64,000 nucleotides of DNA from Alicycliphilus denitrificans K601 (GTDB lineage: Bacteria; Pseudomonadota; Gammaproteobacteria; Burkholderiales; Burkholderiaceae_C), in the NCBI RefSeq assembly GCF_000204645.1, contig NC_015422.1:1815001-1879000 (forward strand), in the 5' to 3' direction. Positions 34,838 through 41,660 of the stretch are shown here, piece by piece; position 1 is the stretch's first letter; each line of letters starts with the position of its first letter. The notes under the pieces were generated by a model that did no database searches, was not told the origin of the DNA, and was given only the letters and a program-made list of their open reading frames with translations. The position numbers and the translations under genes are program-made.

Positions 34838-34864
34838 ATGTCCCGAATCACCATCTTCCACTGA
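34838..34864 (+). pseudogene. Mini-ORF of 8 codons (truncated gene or leader peptide)
   Basis: ATG at 34838 after AGGAG encodes MSRITIFH and stops at TGA 34862. It has its own leader hairpin and ribosome site like the real small genes around it, so it may be the stub of a deleted core gene or a leader peptide. Confidence 0.35.
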
Positions 34865-34932
34865 CCTGCACCGCCCGCCACCAGGGCGGCCCGACGCCGC
34901 GGCCGGCTGACCGGTTGCCACTTCATCCACTC

Positions 34933-34967
34933 GCTGGGGTTCAATCCCCGGCAGGGGATTGCCTCGG
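34933..34967 (+). promoter_or_regulatory. Two-tier leader hairpin before the 34991 gene
   Basis: Inner stem CAATCCCC-ggca-GGGGATTG (8 bp) with imperfect outer arms GCTGgGG/CCtCGGC. GGGG (34936-34939) could instead pair with the CCCC of the inner stem. GGAGG follows at 34980. Confidence 0.5.
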
Positions 34968-34990
34968 CCATCCTCTGCTGGAGGAATCCC

Positions 34991-35707
34991 ATGTCTCATT
35001 CCAAAAACCCCTTCGTCCGCGGCTACGATGGCCTGTCCGTGCAGCGGCTGCTGGCGATTTCCTACGACGACGACTGCCCGCTGAGCTATCTGCCGCTGCA
35101 CGTCTCGCAGTCGCATCTGCCGGACAGCCAGGTCGAGCGCCATGCCTGCGTCTTCTGCGACGACTTCGCGCTGATCACCGAGGGCCAGAACGTGCCGCCC
35201 GAGCTGGACGCGCAGTGCCCCAGCCACGGCATCGCCCGAAACCTCGTCTACGCCGTCATGGCCGAAGAAGCCGGCCAGCCGCTGCACGTCGGCGATACCT
35301 TCTCCGAGGAAGCCGCGCGCGAGGTGGTACGCCGCCTGCGCTTCGAGACTGGGTTCTACAGCCGTGCCTGGGAAATCAGTTCGGCGCACATCACCGTGGA
35401 GGCCGGTCGCTATCTGGCCAACCTGGCCGACATCGCCACGCCGAGCGGTTTTCTGTTCGTGGCCTTCCGCATTCCCTACAGCCCGGCGGTCGGCGTGAAG
35501 CTGATCGCCACGCCCTGGACGGACGAGAACCTGCAACGGGTCGAAGGCATCACCGCCGAGCGGTTGCAGCGAGAGCATCGCCGGAAAGGCATGCCGGAGT
35601 CCCTCGTGGAGGTGCTCCACCTGGCCGCGCTCGCCGACGTGCGCCTGCTGATCTTCGATGCCGACGCGCCCGTGCTGGACGGGCTGACGCTCTACGACGA
35701 CGAGTAA
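34991..35707 (+). CDS. Conserved ICE protein, function unknown
   Basis: 238 aa, GGAGG ahead of the ATG. The sequence has a conserved globular pattern (VRGYDGLSVQRLLAISYDDDCPLSYLPLHVSQSHLPDSQVERHACVFCDDF) with a Cys pair in CVFCDD, and an acidic C-terminus ending DDE. No named catalytic motif was recognised. It is a single-gene unit: leader hairpin in front, rho-independent terminator at 35723 behind. Confidence 0.72.
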   Translation: MSHSKNPFVRGYDGLSVQRLLAISYDDDCPLSYLPLHVSQSHLPDSQVERHACVFCDDFALITEGQNVPPELDAQCPSHGIARNLVYAVMAEEAGQPLHVGDTFSEEAAREVVRRLRFETGFYSRAWEISSAHITVEAGRYLANLADIATPSGFLFVAFRIPYSPAVGVKLIATPWTDENLQRVEGITAERLQREHRRKGMPESLVEVLHLAALADVRLLIFDADAPVLDGLTLYDDE

Positions 35708-35722
35708 CCCGCAACCCATTCG

Positions 35723-35749
35723 AGCCCCTACGTCGGGGCTCTTCTTTTT
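35723..35749 (+). terminator. Rho-independent terminator
   Basis: AGCCCC-tacgtc-GGGGCT (35723-35740) followed by CTTCTTTTT. Ends the 34991 gene. Confidence 0.8.
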
Positions 35750-35825
35750 CGCGGAACGCGGTGCCGGCGCATTGCCGATTCCCGGCGGACGGCCGCCGCC
35801 ATGTGCCGCACGCTGGCCGCATGTT

Positions 35826-35895
35826 CGCTGGCGTTGCCGGCAGCATGCCCAGGCAGTCGAGACCTTCAAGACTGCGGCGCGGTTCGCCGTGCTGG
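35826..35895 (+). repeat. Three-hairpin repeat, copy 2 (putative structured RNA)
   Basis: Hairpin 1: GCTGGC/GCCGGC (35827-35841). Linker with CATGCCC. Hairpin 2: GCAGTC/GACTGC (35853-35875). Hairpin 3: CGGCGCGG-ttcg-CCGTGCTG (35875-35894, two G-U pairs). Pairing is kept despite base changes relative to copy 1. It lies about 105 bp ahead of the gene at 35998. Confidence 0.7.
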
Positions 35896-35939
35896 TTGTT
35901 TCGTTCTCCGGGCGCACCCGCGTCCATCCACCTCACCCT

Positions 35940-35976
35940 CAAGGGACCGACCTCCCTTGCGGGCGGGAGTCCCTTG
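35940..35976 (+). promoter_or_regulatory. Two-tier leader hairpin before the 35998 gene
   Basis: Outer CAAGGGAC/GTCCCTTG (8 bp, perfect) enclosing CTCCC/GGGAG. AAGGGA can also pair with TCCCTT at 35953-35958. AAGGAG follows at 35985. Confidence 0.55.
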
Positions 35977-35997
35977 GTTGCCACAAGGAGTCTCCCC

Positions 35998-36798
35998 ATG
36001 GATACCCAAGCCATCCGTGCACAGATGCCGACGCTCGTTGTCGGTCATGTGCCTTCCAACGTCCGTTCGTTCAAGTTCAACATCTTCGACGGCCAGCCCA
36101 AGGTTTCGACGCTGGGCTTTCACATCGATCCGAAGCCTTTCGAGGGCAAGGTCATCGCCACCACCGACGAGGCCATCGTCGTCAAGACGGGACGGGCCGA
36201 GTTCGCGGTGCTTGATCGCACGCTCGTGACCGAAGTGCCCGACGAGGGCGCCAAGGTGCAGGTCGAACCCTATGTCAGACGCCGCTTCGACGGTCAGCGG
36301 GCGGACACGCCCGAGGAGCAGACCGAGTTCACCGCCGACGGCCAGCCCTACACGGTGAAGCGGTTCGTGCTCGGGTCCGCACCGGCGAAGCTGCCGATCC
36401 CCGAGCCGCGCTGCCCCGAGCTGCAGGAACTGATCGACCAACTGGAGCAGTTGCCCGCTCCCGACGGCTTCCGGCGCATCACCCACATGCTGGTGGACGC
36501 CGGTGCTCGGGACATCACCTGGGTCGATCCGCTGCCCGCCGACATCATCCGCACGCCACCGGCCATCGGCTTCACCGTCGCCACGATGAAGTTCCAGGGT
36601 CACGTCACCGTGCTGTATGAGCGTGGCCTCGACCTCTACGCGGTGGAGCTGCGCCGCGACGGCGAGCTGATTGAACGGGTCGATGAGGTGTTCTTCGACA
36701 CCCTCGGCGAGACGCTGGAACGGCTGATCGACGACGGGAGCTGGCGCCGCATCCGAGTGCAGTGCCTGTTGTCGGGTCGCAAGGCTGTCCGGCACTGA
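35998..36798 (+). CDS. Conserved ICE protein, function unknown
   Basis: 266 aa from the ATG at 35998 (AAGGAG at 35985). Beta-rich first half (VVGHVPSNVRSFKFNIFDGQPKVSTLGFHIDPKPFEGKVIATTDEAIVVKTGRAEFAVLDRTLV), then a helical second half with a mixed alpha/beta end (FQGHVTVLYERGLDLYAVELRRDGELIERVDEVFFDTLGETLERLI). No known motif. An in-frame open stretch upstream to 34744 is not coding. Own leader hairpin in front and hairpin at 36809 behind. Confidence 0.72.
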   Translation: MDTQAIRAQMPTLVVGHVPSNVRSFKFNIFDGQPKVSTLGFHIDPKPFEGKVIATTDEAIVVKTGRAEFAVLDRTLVTEVPDEGAKVQVEPYVRRRFDGQRADTPEEQTEFTADGQPYTVKRFVLGSAPAKLPIPEPRCPELQELIDQLEQLPAPDGFRRITHMLVDAGARDITWVDPLPADIIRTPPAIGFTVATMKFQGHVTVLYERGLDLYAVELRRDGELIERVDEVFFDTLGETLERLIDDGSWRRIRVQCLLSGRKAVRH

Positions 36799-36808
36799 TC
36801 TCCCAGCA

Positions 36809-36833
36809 GCTTCCCGCCTTCGCGGCGGGAAGC
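36809..36833 (+). terminator. Strong intergenic hairpin, probable terminator
   Basis: GCTTCCCGCC-ttcgc-GGCGGGAAGC, a perfect 10-bp stem, followed by the pyrimidine run CTCTCTTCC. It may also act as the leader hairpin of the 36865 gene. Confidence 0.6.
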
Positions 36834-36864
36834 CTCTCTTCCTGCATCCCTGGAGATCACACCC

Positions 36865-37227
36865 ATGACTGTTCGATTCAAAGGCACGGAGCTGCGGCCC
36901 GTGCTCGCCGAAGCGGTGGCGAATCAATGCCGCGTCATCCTGGTCAAGGATCAGGGCGTGTACTTCCTGGCCGAGCGCGGCGAGCGCCGACCCGATGGTC
37001 GCCAGAAGACCATCGCCTATGCCGCCGGCTGCAACCCGGATGTCGATGCGTTCGATGACTGGTGGGAGCTGGCGCGCGCCGAGTTCGGCGGCGATGACTT
37101 TGGCGAGTTCTTCGATCCACAGGAGGGCGTGTTTGCGCGCATCCTGCACAGCGAGGACGACCTCGACGTGTCCGCCACCACGACACACCTGTCGCTGCAG
37201 GCGGTTCCTCCGCCCAGCGGTAACTGA
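36865..37227 (+). CDS. DUF3085-family ICE protein
   Basis: 120 aa. MTVRFKGTELRPVLAEAVANQCRVILVKDQGVYFLAERGERRPDGRQKTIAYAAGCNP is the conserved core of DUF3085, and the C-terminal part is acidic (FGGDDFGEFFDPQEGVF). Function unknown. The gene is followed by a good terminator at 37241. Confidence 0.78.
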   Translation: MTVRFKGTELRPVLAEAVANQCRVILVKDQGVYFLAERGERRPDGRQKTIAYAAGCNPDVDAFDDWWELARAEFGGDDFGEFFDPQEGVFARILHSEDDLDVSATTTHLSLQAVPPPSGN

Positions 37228-37240
37228 CCGCCCATCCCTG

Positions 37241-37266
37241 GCCCCCGCTCCGGGGGCTTCTTTCTT
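37241..37266 (+). terminator. Rho-independent terminator
   Basis: GCCCCC-gctcc-GGGGGC (37241-37257) followed by TTCTTTCTT. Ends the DUF3085 gene. Confidence 0.8.
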
Positions 37267-37345
37267 CCCGGCAATGCGGACAGCCGCGAGTGCCGATTGC
37301 CGCTCGCATGCGCGCCGTCCTGGCGCCACGCTTCCGGCCATGTTC

Positions 37346-37417
37346 CGCTGACGTCCGTCAGCGACATGCCCAGGCAGCCACGATCTTCAAGGCTGCGATG
37401 CGGTTCCGACCGCGTTG
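37346..37417 (+). repeat. Three-hairpin repeat, copy 3 (putative structured RNA)
   Basis: Hairpin 1: CGCTGAC-gtcc-GTCAGCG (37346-37363). Linker with CATGCCC. Hairpin 2: GCAGCC/GGCTGC (37374-37396), a double change from GCAGTC/GACTGC. Hairpin 3: CGATGCGG/CCGCGTTG (37396-37417). It lies 154 bp ahead of the gene at 37572. Confidence 0.7.
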
Positions 37418-37501
37418 ATCACTCCAGTTCGCACCGGCATCCATGCGCGAACGGCCATCGGTTTTCGATGGCGATGCCACCAAGCTGTTCCATCAACCCA
37501 C

Positions 37502-37547
37502 GCGGGGGTTCCACACCTTCCCCGCCTTGGGTCGGGTGTGTCTCCGC
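37502..37547 (+). promoter_or_regulatory. Two-tier leader hairpin before the 37572 gene
   Basis: Outer GCGG/CCGC, middle CACACC/GGTGTG, inner CCC/GGG. AGGAG follows at 37560. Confidence 0.5.
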
Positions 37548-37571
37548 CTCTTTGTTCCCAGGAGATTCACC

Positions 37572-38123
37572 ATGACCACTTCCAACGAAAAGTCCTACTT
37601 CGATCTGCACATCACCGGCCTCGGGTACCTCAATCGCATCCGCGAAGTGAAGCCCAAGAAAGGCGATGCGTTCCTGGCCTGCGACATCGCGGCTCTGAAC
37701 GGTCCCAGCGATGACGTCTCGTATGTGCGTTTCGACACGCGCGTATCGGGTTCGGAAGCGCAGCACCTGGTGCGCCGCTGCATTCAGGCGGTCGACGCCG
37801 AGAAGAAGGTGATGATCGGCTTCCGCCTGGGCGACCTGTGGACCGACACCTTCACCTACTCCAAGGGCAAGCGTGCCGGCGAGCAGGGTGTGAGCCTCAA
37901 GGCCCGCCTGCTGTTCGTCAGTTGGATCAAGGTCGACGGCAAGCTCGTCTACAAGGCCGAACCCAAGCCGACCGAGACCGACGAGCGCGACCCGGAAGTC
38001 CCTGTGACGTCCGACGCGTCCGCTGCGCAGCAAGCCTCGGCACCGGAGCCTTCCAAGCCCGTCGCCGATGCTGCCGACGACGCAGCCGATGCCCCCGCAT
38101 TGGCCGTTGCCGAGTCGTTCTGA
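37572..38123 (+). CDS. DUF3577 / STY4534-like ICE replication protein
   Basis: 183 aa. The first 130 residues (YFDLHITGLGYLNRIREVKPKKGDAFLACDIAALNGPSDDVSYVRFDTRVSG...) are the conserved DUF3577 domain and look like an OB-type fold. The tail is acidic and Ala/Pro-rich. STY4534-type proteins are annotated with ICE replication. AGGAG precedes the ATG, and a terminator follows at 38128. Of the three copies of the structured repeat, one lies in this gene's leader. Confidence 0.8.
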   Translation: MTTSNEKSYFDLHITGLGYLNRIREVKPKKGDAFLACDIAALNGPSDDVSYVRFDTRVSGSEAQHLVRRCIQAVDAEKKVMIGFRLGDLWTDTFTYSKGKRAGEQGVSLKARLLFVSWIKVDGKLVYKAEPKPTETDERDPEVPVTSDASAAQQASAPEPSKPVADAADDAADAPALAVAESF

Positions 38124-38127
38124 TCCG

Positions 38128-38160
38128 CAAGGCCCCATCCCCGGGGCCTTGTCTTCTCTT
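38128..38160 (+). terminator. Rho-independent terminator
   Basis: CAAGGCCCC-atcccc-GGGGCCTTG (38128-38151) followed by TCTTCTCTT. Confidence 0.75.
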
Positions 38161-38177
38161 CGTCCCAGGAGACCTTC

Positions 38178-38789
38178 ATGATCACCATCCCCGGCCAACT
38201 GGCCATCAAGACCATCCACGGCAGGAACGGCGACTTCAACGTCGGCCGCCTGGCGACCTCGATCGGCGAGTTCGTCGTGAAGAACGCCGAACTCGATCAG
38301 TACCGCGAGGGCAAGTACGACGGTGATTTCGTCATCGTCGAGATTCGCCCCTCCACGTACAACGCCAACGGCCGCATGGTCATCGAGATCCGCGCCCATC
38401 TGGGCGGGATGACGCTGTCCAACATCGACGCCCTGAGCCGCGACGAAGCCCGCCGGCTGAGTCCGCAGGAAGTCGATCCGATCGACGAGGAAGCGCAGGC
38501 GCCCGCGCCGGCATCGCCCCCGGCCAAGCCGAAGGCGAAGCCGCGCAGTCCGCGCGATCCCCTGGTCGATACCACGCCGTTCGGCAGCGAACCGGCTCCC
38601 GTGTCCGCTGCGGCCTCGGCCGAGGCAGACGACGCGGCGCTGTTCGGTGCCTTGTGGCCCCTGGGCGAGACTGTGAAGCTCGATGCGACCGTGGATCGTC
38701 GTGTGCTGCGTCAGCAGCGCGACCGTCTCGACAAGCTGGGCTACGAGTTCGCTCCGTTGTCCCAGGACTGGCACCTCAAAGCTGCCTGA
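38178..38789 (+). CDS. DUF3275-family ICE protein
   Basis: 203 aa. The N-terminal domain (MITIPGQLAIKTIHGRNGDFNVGRLATSIGEFVVKNAELDQYREGKYDGDFVI...) is characteristic of DUF3275. A Pro/Ala/Lys linker (about 105-150) leads to a short C-terminal helical domain (VDRRVLRQQRDRLDKLGYEFAPLSQDWHL). Function unknown. AGGAG precedes the ATG. Confidence 0.8.
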   Translation: MITIPGQLAIKTIHGRNGDFNVGRLATSIGEFVVKNAELDQYREGKYDGDFVIVEIRPSTYNANGRMVIEIRAHLGGMTLSNIDALSRDEARRLSPQEVDPIDEEAQAPAPASPPAKPKAKPRSPRDPLVDTTPFGSEPAPVSAAASAEADDAALFGALWPLGETVKLDATVDRRVLRQQRDRLDKLGYEFAPLSQDWHLKAA

Positions 38790-38822
38790 TCCATCGCCGC
38801 CTTGCGCGGCATTCCGCCACCC

Positions 38823-38856
38823 GCCGGGGTTCTCCCCCGACGGGGAGGGGTCCGGC
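38823..38856 (+). promoter_or_regulatory. Two-tier leader hairpin before the 38878 gene
   Basis: Outer GCCGG/CCGGC with inner CTCCCC-cgac-GGGGAG. AAGGAG follows about 10 bp downstream. Confidence 0.55.
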
Positions 38857-38877
38857 CTTTTCTTCAAGGAGACCCTC

Positions 38878-39243
38878 ATGGGCTGGACCTTCGTTCGTCA
38901 GACGCGCGATCAGTTGATCCGCGAGCTGCTCGCTCCGCAGGCGTCCGAACGCGCTTGCTGCGAAGTCATCGACCACACGCTGGACGGCGACGTTCTGTGG
39001 ACCGTGGTTCGCGTCACCGCCATGCAGGCGGGCGTCATGGGCCTCGCGGCCGGTGAGTCCGTCTGCTACATCGGCTGCAATCTGCTGGAAAGCTCGGGCG
39101 GCGATTGGGGCTACAAGTCCCTCGATGAGTCCGTGCATCCGTACTACTACTCGTGTCCGCTGCGCTATCTCGACATGGCGCCGGTGCAAAGCTCCGAGTG
39201 GCGCGAGCGGGTTCACCGCTTCCACGCGGGACGCGCCGTCTAG
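38878..39243 (+). CDS. Small conserved ICE protein, function unknown
   Basis: 121 aa from ATG 38878 after AAGGAG (MGWTFVRQTRDQLIRELLAPQ). Contains CCEVIDHTLDGDVLWTVVRVT and a Tyr-rich segment (DESVHPYYYSCPLRYLDMAP) with conserved Cys residues. It may be a DUF6927-type protein, but I am not sure of the number. Function unknown. Confidence 0.72.
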   Translation: MGWTFVRQTRDQLIRELLAPQASERACCEVIDHTLDGDVLWTVVRVTAMQAGVMGLAAGESVCYIGCNLLESSGGDWGYKSLDESVHPYYYSCPLRYLDMAPVQSSEWRERVHRFHAGRAV

Positions 39244-39274
39244 CGGCACGAATCTTCCTTCACCCAACCGGGGC

Positions 39275-39303
39275 GAGCATGGCCCCGCGGGCTGTGGTTG
39301 CTC
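39275..39303 (+). promoter_or_regulatory. Two-tier leader hairpin before the 39328 gene
   Basis: Outer GAGCA/TGCTC with inner CCC-gc-GGG. A weak AAGAGGA ribosome site follows at 39313. Confidence 0.45.
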
Positions 39304-39327
39304 CTTCATTTTCAAGAGGACATCACC

Positions 39328-39978
39328 ATGCCTGCACCTTCTTCCGCGAAACCGCTGTACCGCATCGACGAATGCCCCGACCTCATGGCCGACGGTTGCG
39401 TCGGTGACGAGCAGGGCAATCTCGTCTTTCTGTCGATCTGGGCGCGCGACACCGCCGTTCAGGAGTTCCTCGCCCGCCTGACCCTCGGCCGGGATGAACA
39501 GGGACTGGATCAGTTCCACGTCATCACCGAGCAGGGCGCTTCCATCCCGGTCTTCGTCGGCAACGTCGAGAACCTGGAAAAGCGCATCACCCGCGCCTAT
39601 CGGCGAACGCTGTTCGGTTCGCTGACGAATGTGTGGCTGTTCGATCGTCGCTGCGTGAAGCCAGACAAGGCCAACGCCAGCGCGCTGGCGCTTCTGCCCA
39701 GGGATTCCGCGCACCGGCTCGACCGGCTGTGGACGCTGGTGCAGGACACCTGCCCGCTGCCACTGCTCGACCACTGGCGCGACACCGTGCTGGAGCTGTT
39801 GCAGACACGGCGGATGCTGACCGGTCTTCCCTTGGCCCTCGGGCCACTGGAAGGCCATCGGCTGGCCCTCGATGTCCCGGCGCTGACGAAGGCGCTGGGC
39901 GAACTGATTCGCAACGGCACCCTCGGCGCCACGCAGTACGAACTGGCCGCGAACGCACCGCTTCGGCGTGTGGCGTGA
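39328..39978 (+). CDS. Conserved ICE protein, function unknown
   Basis: 216 aa. The ATG at 39328 was chosen over the longer frame from 39298 because AAGAGGA lies just upstream. The sequence (PLYRIDECPDLMADGCVGDEQGNLVFLSIWARDTAVQEFLARLTLGRD...) is globular with helical C-terminal half. No motif of known function was seen. It lies between other single-gene core modules. Confidence 0.7.
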   Translation: MPAPSSAKPLYRIDECPDLMADGCVGDEQGNLVFLSIWARDTAVQEFLARLTLGRDEQGLDQFHVITEQGASIPVFVGNVENLEKRITRAYRRTLFGSLTNVWLFDRRCVKPDKANASALALLPRDSAHRLDRLWTLVQDTCPLPLLDHWRDTVLELLQTRRMLTGLPLALGPLEGHRLALDVPALTKALGELIRNGTLGATQYELAANAPLRRVA

Positions 39979-39988
39979 ACCATCCCCA

Positions 39989-40013
39989 CGGGCATGCGCG
40001 CCGCGCGTGCCCG
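39989..40013 (+). promoter_or_regulatory. Leader hairpin before the methyltransferase gene
   Basis: CGGGCATGCGCG and CGCGTGCCCG flank a 3-nt loop and form a long, nearly perfect stem. AGGAG follows at 40032. Confidence 0.45.
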
Positions 40014-40043
40014 CCTTCCCTCATCCATCATCAGGAGAAATCC

Positions 40044-41153
40044 ATGGCACTCATGTTTCCGCGCCTGGCGCGCAATTTCATTCGTAACGGCTACTTCCCC
40101 ACCGACGAACCGACGCTGGAGCGGGCCTTGTCCGCACTGGCGCCGTCTCCCGGCTCCATGTCCATCCTCGATCCCTGCGCCGGCGAAGGCGTGGCGATCG
40201 CCGAAGCCGCTCACGCCCTCGGGCGCGAGCAGGTCCAGGCCTTCGCCGTCGAGTACGACGCCGAGCGCGCCCGCCACGCACGGCAACTTGTCGATCGCTG
40301 CATCCAAGGTGACCTGATGGACACGCTGATCTCGCGCCAGTCCTTCGGGCTGCTGTGGCTGAACCCGCCGTATGGCGACCTGAGCAAGGACGTGAACGGC
40401 AACATCGGCTATCAGGGCCAGGGCCGTGCGCGGCTGGAGAAGCTCTTCTATCAGCGCGCGCTGCCGCTGCTGCAGTACGGCGGCGTGCTGATCTTCATCG
40501 TGCCGTCCTACGTGCTCGACCCCGAGCTGGTCGGATGGTTGACGCGCCACTTCGTCGACCTGCGCATCTACCGTGCGGTGGAAACGCAGTTCAAGCAGGT
40601 GGTGATCTTCGGCCGCAGGATTCGTCAGCGCGACCAGGCGTCGGAGTCGGTCAAGGCCGTGCGTGGTCTGCTGCTGCAGATCGGACAGGGCGACGCCGAA
40701 GCCGAGGAGCTGCCGCTCGAATGGCCGTTCCTGCCGTACACCGTCCCTGCCAGCCCGGCCGAGCCGGAGCACTTCTATCGCGTGACGATGGAGCCCGAGC
40801 AGTTCGCCGATGAAGTCGGCCGGCTGCAAGGACTCTGGCCGGCGCTCGATACGCATCTGGGCGCCGCGCAGCAGTCGCTGCGTCCGCCCGCGCGGGCCTT
40901 GTCGCACTGGCATCTCGCCCTGGCCTTGGCCGCAGGCGCGATTTCCGGCGTAGTGACGTCCAAGAGCGGGCGCGTGCTCGTCGTCAAAGGTGACACCCAC
41001 AAGGAGAAGATGCTCCAGACGGAATACACCGAACGCGACGACGGCTCCGTGGCCGAGACACGCATCCTCACCGACAAGTTCGTGCCGGTCATTCGTGCAT
41101 GGGACTTGACGCTGGGCTCGCCTACGTGGGGCGAAGTGCTGACCATCCGCTGA
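40044..41153 (+). CDS. N6-adenine/N4-cytosine-type DNA methyltransferase-like protein
   Basis: 369 aa. SAM-binding motif I is DPCAGEGVA (about residues 43-51), and the catalytic motif IV is NPPYG (about 110-114), which marks amino-methyltransferases acting on adenine N6 or cytosine N4. The rest is typical of the ICE-associated DUF6094 type. It might protect entering or replicating ICE DNA from restriction (inference). No partner restriction gene lies nearby. AGGAG precedes the ATG. Confidence 0.8.
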   Translation: MALMFPRLARNFIRNGYFPTDEPTLERALSALAPSPGSMSILDPCAGEGVAIAEAAHALGREQVQAFAVEYDAERARHARQLVDRCIQGDLMDTLISRQSFGLLWLNPPYGDLSKDVNGNIGYQGQGRARLEKLFYQRALPLLQYGGVLIFIVPSYVLDPELVGWLTRHFVDLRIYRAVETQFKQVVIFGRRIRQRDQASESVKAVRGLLLQIGQGDAEAEELPLEWPFLPYTVPASPAEPEHFYRVTMEPEQFADEVGRLQGLWPALDTHLGAAQQSLRPPARALSHWHLALALAAGAISGVVTSKSGRVLVVKGDTHKEKMLQTEYTERDDGSVAETRILTDKFVPVIRAWDLTLGSPTWGEVLTIR

Positions 41154-41196
41154 TCGCTGTTCCCTGACGGTTCGCCGTCGCTTTCATCCACCCACC

Positions 41197-41231
41197 GGGG
41201 TCACGTTGCCCCGATGGGGTGCCGTGGCCCC
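41197..41231 (+). promoter_or_regulatory. Two-tier leader hairpin before the 41255 gene
   Basis: GGGG (41197-41200), CCCC (41209-41212), GGGG (41216-41219) and CCCC (41228-41231) are spaced 8, 3 and 8 bp. Outer 8-bp pairing GGGGTCAC/GTGGCCCC with inner CCCC/GGGG competes with two simple GGGG-N8-CCCC hairpins. AAGGAG follows. Confidence 0.6.
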
Positions 41232-41254
41232 TTCTTCCAGAAGGAGAAACCACC

Positions 41255-41560
41255 ATGGCACTCGCAGTCCTCAACCTCGGGTCACAAGCACGCTTTTCGC
41301 CAGGGCAGGTGGTCATGACCGCCGGCGTCGACGAGCTGGTCCGACAGGGCCGGCTCAACCCCTCGCCGTACCTGCGCCGCCATCTTCATGGCGATTGGGG
41401 CGACCTGGACGACAGCGATCGACGGCAGAACGACGCCGCGCTGCAATCCGGTGAGGATCGTCTGTTCTCGTCCTACCAGGTCACGCGCGACCTGAAGCTC
41501 TGGATCATCACCGAATGGGATCGCAGCGTCACCACACTGCTGTTGCCCAGCGAATACTGA
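41255..41560 (+). CDS. Small ICE protein, function unknown
   Basis: 101 aa from ATG 41255 after AAGGAG. The sequence VVMTAGVDELVRQGRLNPSPYLRRHLHGDWGDLDDSDRRQNDAALQSGEDRLFSSY is a conserved ICE pattern that may be a small plasmid-related protein, with WIITEWDRSVTTLLLPSEY at the end. Function unknown. A terminator follows at 41571. Confidence 0.75.
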   Translation: MALAVLNLGSQARFSPGQVVMTAGVDELVRQGRLNPSPYLRRHLHGDWGDLDDSDRRQNDAALQSGEDRLFSSYQVTRDLKLWIITEWDRSVTTLLLPSEY

Positions 41561-41570
41561 TCCAACATCC

Positions 41571-41595
41571 AGCGGCCTCGCGCCGCTTCTTTCTT
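41571..41595 (+). terminator. Rho-independent terminator
   Basis: AGCGGC-ctcgc-GCCGCT (41571-41587) followed by TCTTTCTT. Confidence 0.75.
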
Positions 41596-41603
41596 CCCAC
41601 CCA

Positions 41604-41641
41604 GGGGCATGTCACCGCCCCGTGGGGGAGGTGCATGCCCC
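41604..41641 (+). promoter_or_regulatory. Two-tier leader hairpin before the helicase gene
   Basis: Outer GGGGCATG (41604-41611) with CATGCCCC (41634-41641), perfect 8 bp, enclosing CCCC-gt-GGGG (41618-41627). The inner and outer G and C runs can also pair in neighbouring combinations. Confidence 0.6.
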
Positions 41642-41660
41642 ATTGCTTTGGAGCATCACC

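Noticed and set aside
34744..35997. Long open frame upstream of the 35998 gene
   Set aside because: Arg/Pro-rich, overlaps the 34991 gene in another frame, and contains terminator and repeat structures. The gene starts at the ATG with AAGGAG.
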